DNA of 64,000 bases from positions 124,001 through 188,000 of the forward strand of contig JAFATB010000025.1 of assembly GCA_019244185.1 (NCBI GenBank). The letters run 5' to 3'. Numbering within the stretch: the first letter of the stretch is position 1; each line of letters begins with the position of its first letter. Source of the DNA: Acidobacteriota bacterium. GTDB lineage: Bacteria > Acidobacteriota > Thermoanaerobaculia > Gp7-AA8. The translations under genes were made by a program, and so were the position numbers. Under the pieces are notes generated by a model that was given only the letters and a program-made list of their open reading frames with translations, was not told where the DNA came from and ran no database searches. Positions 51,953 through 59,485 of the stretch are shown piece by piece.

Positions 51953-52840
51953 ATGTCCGCCACAGCGCGCTCTTTTCTAAGACAGACTTCCCTCCTCGAC
52001 CTCGAGGCGGAACGCCCGAAACCCACCCTTCCCGCTTCTCCACAAAATGTAGAGAAGTCCCTGCAGAGAGAAGACGTTGCACGCCTTCGCGCGTCGCTCC
52101 AGGGCACCGCCGCGGCGAAGGTGATGAACGCCACCGAGCTCCTCCGCGCGCTCGAGAAAGAACGCCGCGATGAGCTCATCCCGACGACGCTCGATCCGTT
52201 CGACGAGCTCCTCGGCGGCGGACTGCCGCGCGGGAAGATGGTCGAGCTCACCGGACGCCGCGGCGCCGGCCGCTTCTCGATCGTCCTCTCCGCCCTCGCC
52301 GCCGCGACCAGTATGGGCGAAGCAGCCGTGCTCGTCGATCTCGGCGATCACCTCGACCCGCAGCTCGCCGAGGCGAATGGTGTGGATCTGCGCCGCCTGC
52401 TCTGGATCCGCCCGAAGACGCTCAAGCAGGCGGTGATGAGCGTCGAGATGATCGCCGCGACCGGCTTTCAACTCGTCGTGCTCGACACGGGACTGCACCC
52501 GATGCGCGGACGCCGCGTGCCCGACGCCGCATGGGTGCGCCTCGCGCGGACCGCGGAAGCCCACGGCGCGGCGATGCTCGTCTCGACGCCGTACCCGCTC
52601 ACCGGCACCGCCTCGGAAGCCGTGATCGTCGCCGAACGCACCCGCGCGCAATGGCTCGGCCGCGGCGCCGCTCCCCGCGTCCTCGCCGGAATGACGACCG
52701 TGCTGCGCCTCGAGAAGCACCGCCACCGCAAGCCCGGCACCCACGCGACGCTGACGCTGCGCGCCGAAGACGCCGTGCCGCCGACCGCGGCCGTGCGGCA
52801 GATGGATGAGCTGAGCCCGCGCGAGAGGAAGCGTGCGTGA
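51953..52840 (+). CDS. imuA: ImuA, RecA-like protein of the mutagenic translesion cassette
   Basis: The protein of about 295 residues is a RecA/SulA-like ImuA. A central core (LDPFDELLGGGLPRGKMVEL, TGRRGAGRFSIVLSALAAAT) replaces the usual Walker A with GRRGAGR, so ATP binding is doubtful, as is usual for ImuA. ATGFQLVVLDTGL corresponds to the Walker B region. ImuA, ImuB and DnaE2 form the inducible mutasome. The ATG at 51953 follows GGGAG closely; the in-frame ATG at 51944 is an alternative. The imuA stop is 20 bases before the first of two small ORFs that lead into imuB. Confidence 0.9.
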   Translation: MSATARSFLRQTSLLDLEAERPKPTLPASPQNVEKSLQREDVARLRASLQGTAAAKVMNATELLRALEKERRDELIPTTLDPFDELLGGGLPRGKMVELTGRRGAGRFSIVLSALAAATSMGEAAVLVDLGDHLDPQLAEANGVDLRRLLWIRPKTLKQAVMSVEMIAATGFQLVVLDTGLHPMRGRRVPDAAWVRLARTAEAHGAAMLVSTPYPLTGTASEAVIVAERTRAQWLGRGAAPRVLAGMTTVLRLEKHRHRKPGTHATLTLRAEDAVPPTAAVRQMDELSPRERKRA

Positions 52841-53196
52841 GGGGACTCAGGACGCACGCATGAGTCGCATCGCCTACCTCGACGCGCCGCGCCTTCACGC
52901 GCCGCGCTCCACGCCACGCGTCCGTGCGGCCGCAGCCACGCGCCGCGCGCCGTTCCGCGTCGAACGCGCGCGCTGCTCCCCGCGCGCCAGTGAAGCCGCG
53001 TCGCGCACGAGGATGCGCGGATGAGCCGCATCGCCTGCATCCACACGCTGCGTCTCCACGCGCGGCACTCTGCTCTCGCCGCACACGCGACGCCGCGCGC
53101 GCGGAGGTCCGCAGCGATACGCCGCGAGCTCCGCGTCGAACGCGCGCGCTGCTCCCCGCGCGCCACCGCGGCCGCCTCGCGCACGAGGACGCGCGG
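52841..53196 (+). repeat. Tandem duplication of the imuB start region
   Basis: The 356 bases between imuA and imuB contain two upstream copies of the imuB beginning. ATGAGCCGCATCGCC or a one-base variant occurs at 52860, 53021 and again at the imuB start 53197 (spacing 161 and 176 bases). The stretch CGTCGAACGCGCGCGCTGCT and about 50 bases after it recur almost unchanged at about 52959 and 53134. Each copy ends in a TGA that overlaps the next ATG. Confidence 0.8.
52860..53024 (+). CDS. Small ORF from imuB-start duplication, copy 1
   Basis: The open frame encodes 54 residues, beginning MSRIAYLDAPRLHAP and ending in an Arg-rich tail with ERARCSPRA and AASRTRMRG. Its stop overlaps the ATG of copy 2 as ATGA. 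The composition (Arg, Ala, Ser) fits translation of GC-rich DNA by chance, so a stable product is doubtful; passing ribosomes to the next start may be the only role. GAGGGGA, 13-20 bases before the ATG, is a weak ribosome site. Confidence 0.35.
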   Translation: MSRIAYLDAPRLHAPRSTPRVRAAAATRRAPFRVERARCSPRASEAASRTRMRG

Positions 53197-53200
53197 ATGA
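53021..53200 (+). CDS. Small ORF from imuB-start duplication, copy 2
   Basis: The open frame encodes 59 residues, beginning MSRIACIHTLRLHAR; the first eight residues equal the ImuB N-terminus. The last 22 residues differ from copy 1 at only three positions. The stop TGA overlaps the imuB ATG as ATGA, so translation could pass straight into imuB. Whether it makes a useful peptide cannot be told from sequence. Confidence 0.38.
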   Translation: MSRIACIHTLRLHARHSALAAHATPRARRSAAIRRELRVERARCSPRATAAASRTRTRG

Positions 53201-54705
53201 GCCGCATCGCCTGCATCCATGTCCCTCTCTTCCCCCTTGCCGCGCGGCTGCGCAGCGAGCCGGATCTGCTCAACGAGGCGCTCGCGATCGTCGAAGGCAA
53301 CGGGGGCGGCGCGCATGTCGTCGCGGCCACGCGGCGCGCGCGGACGAAAGGCATCCGTCCCGGCCTCTCGCTCGCGCAAGCGCGCTCGATCCTGCCGAAG
53401 CTGATCGCGCGCGGACGCGACGTCGAATGCGAGCGCACGGCGCAGGAAGCGCTGCTCGAAGTCGCGGAGACGTTCTCGCCGCGCGTCGAGGACGCCGGCG
53501 ACGGCATGGTCTTCATCGACGTCGCGGGGATGGAGCGCCACTTCGCCGACGAGACGGAGCTCGCGAAAGCAGCCATCCGCGCCGCTGACAGCGTCGGACT
53601 GCCCGCGCGCTGCGGCATCGCCGCGAGCAAGCTCGCCGCGCGCGTCGCGGCCGAGCTGCCGAAATCGCCGACCATCGTCGCGCCCGGCGAGGAAGCGAAG
53701 TTCCTCGCGCCGCTGCCGCTCGTGCGCCTCTCGCCGGAGCTCGACGCCGCGTCGACGTTGCAACGCTGGGGACTCTCGTCGATCGGTGACCTCGCGCGCC
53801 TCCCCGAATCGGAAGTCGCCTCGCGCCTCGGCGAGCTCGGACGCGAGCTGCATTACGCCGCGCGCGGCATCGATCCGCGTCCGCTCATCCCGCGCGCGCT
53901 GCCGCCGGAGTTCCGCGAAGGGATGGAGCTCGAATGGCCGCTCGTCGCGCTCGATCCCTTCCTCTTCATCGCGTCGTCCGCGCTCGACCGCCTCGCGAAG
54001 CGCCTCGAGATGCAAGGCCTCGCCTGCCGCCGTCTCGAGCTGACGATGAACCTCGAGCCGGACGGCTTTCACGCGCGCGGCATCGACCTCCCCGCGCCGA
54101 CACGCGACGTGAAGACGATGCTCACGCTGCTGCGGCTCGATCTCGAGAAGACGCCGCCGGGCGCGCCGGTCGTCGGCTTCTCGCTCGTCGCGCATCCCGA
54201 CCGCCCGCGCCGCGCGCAGCTGTCGCTCTTCGGTCCCGCGGCGCTGTCGCCGGAGAAGCTCGCCACGACGATCGCGAAGCTCGTGGCCATGCTCGGCGAC
54301 GAGCGCGTCGGCGTCCCGATGACCGTCGACGGACATCTCCCCGACCGCTACGCCATCGGCGCGTACGAGCCTCCGCCGCCGCCCGAGCTGCGCCGCAAGC
54401 CGCGCAAGAGCCGCGGCCTTCTCGCCGTGCGCGTCTTCCGCCCGCCGATCCCGATCGAAGTCCTCACCCGCCCCTCCCGCCCCGGCGAGCCGGGCGAAGT
54501 GCAGATCACCGCCCTCCGGGGCGAAGGCGACCTCTCCGGCGACGTCCGCACCTGCGCCGGCCCCTGGCAATGCGAGGAAGGCTGGTGGCGCGACACCCCG
54601 CTCGACCGCGCGTACTGGGACGTCGAGCTGTCGCGAGGCAAGAGCTACCGGGTGTATCGGGATGGAGGGGAGAGCGGGTGGTATGTGGAGGCGGGGTACG
54701 AGTAG
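53197..54705 (+). CDS. imuB: ImuB, catalytically inactive Y-family polymerase
   Basis: The 502-residue protein is an ImuB. It begins MSRIACIHVPLFPLAARLRS where active Y-family enzymes carry the first metal-binding Asp; none is present. The usual SIDE motif reads MVFIDVAGMERHF. A beta-clamp binding motif QLSLF is at residues 341-345, as expected for the subunit that links DnaE2 to the clamp. The start at 53197 is set by family homology; the open frame continues upstream to 52924 without homology. It lies downstream of imuA and two small ORFs. Confidence 0.92.
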   Translation: MSRIACIHVPLFPLAARLRSEPDLLNEALAIVEGNGGGAHVVAATRRARTKGIRPGLSLAQARSILPKLIARGRDVECERTAQEALLEVAETFSPRVEDAGDGMVFIDVAGMERHFADETELAKAAIRAADSVGLPARCGIAASKLAARVAAELPKSPTIVAPGEEAKFLAPLPLVRLSPELDAASTLQRWGLSSIGDLARLPESEVASRLGELGRELHYAARGIDPRPLIPRALPPEFREGMELEWPLVALDPFLFIASSALDRLAKRLEMQGLACRRLELTMNLEPDGFHARGIDLPAPTRDVKTMLTLLRLDLEKTPPGAPVVGFSLVAHPDRPRRAQLSLFGPAALSPEKLATTIAKLVAMLGDERVGVPMTVDGHLPDRYAIGAYEPPPPPELRRKPRKSRGLLAVRVFRPPIPIEVLTRPSRPGEPGEVQITALRGEGDLSGDVRTCAGPWQCEEGWWRDTPLDRAYWDVELSRGKSYRVYRDGGESGWYVEAGYE

Positions 54706-54731
54706 GGGATATGGGGAGTAGAGAAAAAGCT

Positions 54732-54769
54732 GAATGAAGAACGCAGAACGCAGAATGAAGAATTGAGAA
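54732..54769 (+). repeat. Left inverted-repeat arm
   Basis: The arm is built from GAATGAAGAA, CGCAGAACGCA and a second GAATGAAGAA, then TTGAGAA. It is complementary to 55126-55163 with a single mismatch (G at the TTGAG step versus A in the other arm). It is distinctly AT-richer than its surroundings. Confidence 0.9.
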
Positions 54770-55132
54770 ATGAAGGATATTCATGAGCGGACGTTCGAGT
54801 TTGCGTGCCGCGTCGTGCGGCTGCATCAGGCGCTGATGAAACGTCGCGGTGCGGATCGGACGATTGCGAACCAATTGCTGCGTGCTGCGACCAGCGTTGG
54901 ATCCAATCTCGAAGAAGCCAAGGCGGGACAGAGTCGCGCGGACTTCCTCGCGAAAGCACGCATCTCGCTCAAAGAAGCACGTGAGTCGCACTATTGGCTG
55001 CGCCTCATCGAAGCAACGGAGTTACTCGCCGCGAAACAGATTCACCCGCTCACGGAAGAAGCCAACGAGATCGTCGCCGTCCTGACCGCAATCATCAAAA
55101 AAGCCAGCACGTCCCCTCGTCCCCTTTCTTAA
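54770..55132 (+). CDS. Four-helix-bundle protein (23S rRNA IVS / S23 type)
   Basis: The 120-residue protein matches the S23/TIGR02436 family: FEFACRVVRLHQALMKRRGA, TIANQLLRAATSVGSNLEEA and the sequence ISLKEARESHYWLRLIEATE. Family members occur in intervening sequences of 23S rRNA genes and near retroelements; their biochemical role is unresolved, though the fold resembles the Avd protein that binds nucleic acid in diversity-generating retroelements. The ATG abuts the left repeat arm, so its ribosome site would lie in the arm (GAAGAATTGAG). Confidence 0.88.
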   Translation: MKDIHERTFEFACRVVRLHQALMKRRGADRTIANQLLRAATSVGSNLEEAKAGQSRADFLAKARISLKEARESHYWLRLIEATELLAAKQIHPLTEEANEIVAVLTAIIKKASTSPRPLS

Positions 55133-55163
55133 TTCTTCATTCTGCGTTCTGCGTTCTTCATTC
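55126..55163 (-). repeat. Right inverted-repeat arm
   Basis: This arm is the reverse complement of the left arm with one mismatch and contains the stop codon TAA (55130-55132) of the four-helix-bundle gene. It ends 12 bases before the dnaE2 start, where no Shine-Dalgarno sequence is visible. Confidence 0.9.
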
Positions 55164-55175
55164 GGTTTTCTCTCC

Positions 55176-58100
55176 ATGCTCGTCCCCTTCCGTCCCCGCC
55201 CTCGCCACCCCCTCCGCCCCTACGCCGAGCTCCGCGCCTCCTCTTCCTTCTCCTTTCTCAACGGCGCCTCGCTCCCCGAGGACCTCGTCTACCACGGGCT
55301 CGAACGCGGGCTCGAGGCGATGGCGATCGTCGATGCGAATGGGCTCTACGGTGCGCCGCGGTTTCATACGGCGGCAAAGAAAAACGGGATGCGGGCGATC
55401 ATCGGGGCGGAGCTGACGCTCGATGAAACGAAAACGGGCTTGCGCGTCGCCACGCCGCCGCGCGAGGTGCGGGTCACGGTGCTCGTCGAGAACCGCGCGG
55501 GCTACAAGAACCTCTGCAAGCTGCTGACGGCGGGCGCGCTCGGGCGGCCGAAAGGCGAAGCGCGCTACACGTGGGAGCTCATCGAGCAGTACGCGGGCGG
55601 ACTGCGGTGTCTCACGGGCGGCGATGAAGGTCCGATCGCGGACGTCGCGAACGCGGAAACGGCACTGCACAAGATCAGCGGCATCTTTCCGGGACGTACG
55701 CACGTCGAGCTGCAGCGGCATCAGCGGCGCGACGAAGAGCATCGGAACATCGCCCTCGTCGATCTCGCGCGGCGCCTGCGTCTGCCGCTCCTCGCCACGA
55801 ACGGTGTCCGCTACGCGCGCCGCGAAGACAAGGAGCTGCACGACATCCTCACCTGCATCCGCGAGGGGCGCAACGTCGACACCGCCGGCCGGCTCCTCGG
55901 CGTCAACCGCGAACGCCACATCAAGAGCGCCGCCGAGATGACCGCGCTCTTCGCCGACTTGCCCGAAGCCATCGACGGAGCGTGGGAGCTCGCGAACACG
56001 CTCGACTTCACGCTCTCGGACCTCGGCTATCAGTTTCCCGACTACCCGCTTCCTCCGGGCGAGACGAACGACTCGTTTCTGCGCAAGATCACGTGGAACT
56101 CCGCCAAGGCGCGGTTTCGTCCGCTGACCGGCAAGGCGCAGCTGCAGCTCGAGAAAGAGCTGAACATGATCGAGAAGCTGCAGCTCGCCGGCTACTTCCT
56201 CATCGTCTGGGACATCGTGCAGTTCTGCAACCGCGAGAAGATCCTCGTGCAGGGGCGCGGCTCCGCGGCGAACAGCGCCGTGTGCTACGCGCTCGGCATC
56301 ACCGCGGTCGATCCCGTGAAGATGGACCTGCTCTTCGAGCGCTTCCTCTCCGAAGAGCGCGGCGAGTGGCCGGACATCGATCTCGATCTGCCGTCCGGCA
56401 GCCAGCGCGAGCGCGTCATCCAGCACGTCTACGAGCGCTACGGACAGCACGGCGCGGCGATGACGGCGAACGTCATCACATACCGCGACCGCAGCGCCGC
56501 GCGCGAAGTCGGCAAGTCGCTCGGCTTCTCGCTCGAACAGGCGGACAAACTCTCGAAGTGCGTCAGCACCTGGAACTTCGGCGAGATCCGCGAAAAGATC
56601 GAGAACCTGCCCGAACAGCTCGCGCTGAGCGGCTTCGATCCCGAGGACCTGCGCGTGCAGCACTTCATGCGGTTGTATCTGCAGATCCAGAATCTGCCGC
56701 GGCACATGGGGCAGCATTCGGGCGGAATGGTGCTCGCGAAAGGGCGCCTCGACGAGGTCGTGCCGCTCGAGCCGGCGTCGATGCCGGGTCGCGTCGTCAT
56801 TCAATGGGATAAGGAAGACTGCGCCGATCTCGGCATCATCAAAGTCGATCTCCTCGGCCTGGGGATGCTCGCCGCGATCGAAGAGATGATCCCGACGATC
56901 GCCACGTGCGAGAAGAAGGAAGTCGATCTCGCGCATCTGCCGGAGAACGATCCGCGCGTCTACAAGATGCTCAACGAGGCCGACACCATCGGCATGTTCC
57001 AGGTCGAGAGCCGCGCGCAGATGGCGTCGCTGCCCCGCAATGCTCCGAAGTGTTTCTACGACATCGTCGTGCAGGTCGCCATCATCCGACCCGGTCCGAT
57101 CGTCGGCGGCATGATCAAGCCGTTCTTCGATAGGCGCCAGGGCCGCGCGCTGGTCGAGTATCCGCATCCGTGTCTCGAGCCGATCCTCGCGCGCACGCTC
57201 GGCGTGCCGCTGTTTCAGGAGCAGCTCTTGCGCATCGCCATGGTCGCCGCGGGCTTCACCGGCGGCGAGGCGGAAGAGCTGCGGCGCGCGATGGGCTTCA
57301 AGCGCTCGATGGACCGCATGCGCGACATCGAGACGCGGCTCCGCGACGGCATGACGAAGAACGGAATCGGTGAGGCCGCGCAGGATCAGATCGTGAAGTC
57401 GATCACCTCGTTCGCGCTCTACGGCTTCCCCGAGTCGCACGCGGCGAGCTTCGCGCTCATCGCGTATGCGAGCGCGTACCTCAAGGCGCATCATCCCGCC
57501 GCGTTCTACATGGCGCTGCTCAACGCGTGGCCGATGGGCTTCTATCATCCGGCCACGCTGATCAAAGACGCGCAGCGTCACGGCGTGAAGGTGTTTCCCG
57601 TCGACGTCAACAAATCCGGCTGGAAGTGTTGCTGGGAAAACAACGGCGTGCGCCTCGGCTTCCGCTTCGTCAAAGGACTGCGCGAGTCGAGCGGACGCCG
57701 CGTCGAAGCGGCGCAGCCGTTCACGGGCACGGACGATCTCGCGCGCCGCGCCGCGCTGCGCGACGATCAGCTGACGAAGCTCGCCTACGCCGGCGCGCTC
57801 GCAACGTTCGGCATGACGCGGCGCGCCGCGCTCTGGCAGGCGTCATACGCGGCGAAGGATGCGGGCGAGCTGTTCGAACGCGCGCCGGAAGCGCAGCAGG
57901 ACTCGCCGCTGCCGGAGATGTCGATGGTCGAGGAGACACTGACCGACTACCAGTCGATGGAGCTCACCACCGGCCGGCATCTCCTCGAGCACTTCCGCCC
58001 GCGGCTGCGCAAGGAAGGCGTGCTGACCGCGACGCAGCTGAAACAGGTGCCGAACGGCAGCCGCGTCGTCACCGCCGGCGCGGTCATCGTCCGCCAGCGT

Positions 58101-58331
58101 CCCGGCACCGCGAAAGGCTTCGTCTTCCTCACGCTCGAAGACGAGACCGGCCTCTCGCAGGCCATCGTCAATCCACCGCTCTTCGCCGAACAGCGCACCA
58201 CCATTCTCGCCAACTCCGGCCTCATCGTCGAAGGCATCGTGCAGAACCAGGAAGGACAAGCCTCCGTGCGCGCGGAACGTTTCTGGCCGCTCGACGGCAT
58301 GCACGACGTGCAGAGCTACGACTTTCACTGA
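55176..58331 (+). CDS. dnaE2: Error-prone DNA polymerase III alpha subunit DnaE2
   Basis: The 1051-residue protein is the catalytic polymerase of the ImuA-ImuB-DnaE2 mutasome. The N-terminal PHP domain begins PYAELRASSSFSFLNGAS; the usual His of the family motif YAELH is Arg20 here. Polymerase marks include LVQGRGSAANSAVCYALGIT, the catalytic Asp cluster EWPDIDLDLPSG, PRHMGQHSGGMVLAKG, and GIIKVDLLGLGMLAAIEEM. A C-terminal OB-fold (KGFVFLTLEDETGLSQAIVN) follows. The family length is normal. Translation starts just after an inserted repeat element with no clear ribosome site. Confidence 0.94.
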   Translation: MLVPFRPRPRHPLRPYAELRASSSFSFLNGASLPEDLVYHGLERGLEAMAIVDANGLYGAPRFHTAAKKNGMRAIIGAELTLDETKTGLRVATPPREVRVTVLVENRAGYKNLCKLLTAGALGRPKGEARYTWELIEQYAGGLRCLTGGDEGPIADVANAETALHKISGIFPGRTHVELQRHQRRDEEHRNIALVDLARRLRLPLLATNGVRYARREDKELHDILTCIREGRNVDTAGRLLGVNRERHIKSAAEMTALFADLPEAIDGAWELANTLDFTLSDLGYQFPDYPLPPGETNDSFLRKITWNSAKARFRPLTGKAQLQLEKELNMIEKLQLAGYFLIVWDIVQFCNREKILVQGRGSAANSAVCYALGITAVDPVKMDLLFERFLSEERGEWPDIDLDLPSGSQRERVIQHVYERYGQHGAAMTANVITYRDRSAAREVGKSLGFSLEQADKLSKCVSTWNFGEIREKIENLPEQLALSGFDPEDLRVQHFMRLYLQIQNLPRHMGQHSGGMVLAKGRLDEVVPLEPASMPGRVVIQWDKEDCADLGIIKVDLLGLGMLAAIEEMIPTIATCEKKEVDLAHLPENDPRVYKMLNEADTIGMFQVESRAQMASLPRNAPKCFYDIVVQVAIIRPGPIVGGMIKPFFDRRQGRALVEYPHPCLEPILARTLGVPLFQEQLLRIAMVAAGFTGGEAEELRRAMGFKRSMDRMRDIETRLRDGMTKNGIGEAAQDQIVKSITSFALYGFPESHAASFALIAYASAYLKAHHPAAFYMALLNAWPMGFYHPATLIKDAQRHGVKVFPVDVNKSGWKCCWENNGVRLGFRFVKGLRESSGRRVEAAQPFTGTDDLARRAALRDDQLTKLAYAGALATFGMTRRAALWQASYAAKDAGELFERAPEAQQDSPLPEMSMVEETLTDYQSMELTTGRHLLEHFRPRLRKEGVLTATQLKQVPNGSRVVTAGAVIVRQRPGTAKGFVFLTLEDETGLSQAIVNPPLFAEQRTTILANSGLIVEGIVQNQEGQASVRAERFWPLDGMHDVQSYDFH

Positions 58332-58386
58332 CGCGCCGGCGCCGATCGGCAAGCGCACAGATTCGAGGGCGCTTACAATCGTGTGC

Positions 58387-59460
58387 ATGAGCACGAATCC
58401 GCTCGTGCCGGTCACGCCGGTCGCGGTCTCGCCCGAGCCGCGGCGGCGGATCGCGTGGGAAGAAGCGGTGGCGTACGCGATCATCGGCGCGCTGGTGCTC
58501 TTCGCGCTGATGCAGCACCTCGCGGCGGCCGTGATCGTCGGCCTGATGCTCTACCGCATCCTCGACCGCTTGTCCGAGCGCTTCCGCGGGCGCATGTCGC
58601 ACGGCGTCGTGCGTCCGCTGGCGTTGCTGATCGTGACGACGGCGACGGCGGCGATCGTCGCGGCGGCGGTCGCGCTCATCGTGACGATGCTGCGCCGCGG
58701 CGCCGCGAACGTGCCGGAGATGATGGAGCGCATGGCCGAGATCCTCGGATCGGTGCGGCTGTGGCTCGGCGGGCTCGGACGGCAGTTCATCCCCGAAGTG
58801 ATGACCGATGCCGAAGACTTCAAGGCGGTGATCGTGGCGTGGCTGAAGACGCACGCGCAGACGCTGCGCGCCGGCAGCGTGTGGCTGGGCATCGGCCTGG
58901 TGCACATGATCATGGGCAGTCTCATGGCGATCCTGGTCTTCTTCCGCCATGTCACGCATCACGATTCCGAGGATCGCGGACCGCTGGCGCGCCACCTCGT
59001 GGAGAAAGTGGGGCGCTTCGCGGAGGCGTTCTCGCAGATCGCCGTGGCGCAGGTGAAGATCTCGGCGGTCAACACTTCGCTCACCGGCATCTACCTGCTC
59101 GTCGTGCTGCCGCTGTTCGGAATCGAGATTCCGTTCCGCACCACGCTGGTCGTGATCACCTTCCTCTGCGGCCTCATCCCGGTGCTCGGCAACCTCATCT
59201 CGAACACCGTCATCACGATTCTGTCGATGGGCGTCTCGATGGGCACCGCGTTCGCGTCGCTCGCGTTTCTCGTCGTCATCCACAAGCTCGAGTACCTGAT
59301 CAACTCGCGCATCGTGGGCGGCGAGACGGACTCGCAGGCGTGGGAGATCCTCCTGGCGATCATCGTCGGCGAGGCGGCGTTCGGCGTGAGCGGCGTAGTC
59401 ATGGCGCCGATCGTTTACGCATTCATCAAGCGCGAGCTGCGCGAACACGCGCTCGTTTAG
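58387..59460 (+). CDS. AI-2E family (PerM/TqsA-like) membrane protein
   Basis: The 357-residue protein has about eight spans and matches the AI-2E transporter family: AVAYAIIGALVLFALMQHLA, LAAIIVGEAAFGVSGVVMAP-like end (EILLAIIVGEAAFGVSGVVM), and the conserved middle FLCGLIPVLGNLISNTVITI. Members export varied small molecules or ions; the substrate here is unknown. The ATG at 58387 is preferred over a GTG at 58381. It starts 55 bases after dnaE2. Confidence 0.85.
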   Translation: MSTNPLVPVTPVAVSPEPRRRIAWEEAVAYAIIGALVLFALMQHLAAAVIVGLMLYRILDRLSERFRGRMSHGVVRPLALLIVTTATAAIVAAAVALIVTMLRRGAANVPEMMERMAEILGSVRLWLGGLGRQFIPEVMTDAEDFKAVIVAWLKTHAQTLRAGSVWLGIGLVHMIMGSLMAILVFFRHVTHHDSEDRGPLARHLVEKVGRFAEAFSQIAVAQVKISAVNTSLTGIYLLVVLPLFGIEIPFRTTLVVITFLCGLIPVLGNLISNTVITILSMGVSMGTAFASLAFLVVIHKLEYLINSRIVGGETDSQAWEILLAIIVGEAAFGVSGVVMAPIVYAFIKRELREHALV

Positions 59461-59485
59461 CCGATAATGTCGGCGAGAGGTCCAA

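Larger units (their letters stand above)
54717..55175. mobile_element. One-gene inverted-repeat element (IVS-like) inside the imu cassette
   Basis: A four-helix-bundle gene is framed by 38-bp inverted repeats (54732-54769 and 55126-55163) that match except at one position. Weaker similarity extends outward to about 54717 and 55175 (GAGAAAA versus TTTTCTC). The start codon directly follows the left arm and the stop codon lies in the right arm. There is no transposase. The layout is that of 23S rRNA intervening sequences, which have an S23-type gene in the loop of a long stem, but here it separates imuB from dnaE2. Confidence 0.65.

Noticed and set aside
52841..53196. CRISPR-like repeats
   Set aside because: Copies are about 160-176 bases apart and are duplications of the imuB start; there are no short regular repeats and spacers, and no cas gene.
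55158..57581. An 807-codon minus-strand frame opposite dnaE2
   Set aside because: Shadow of a well-conserved gene on the other strand; no motif.
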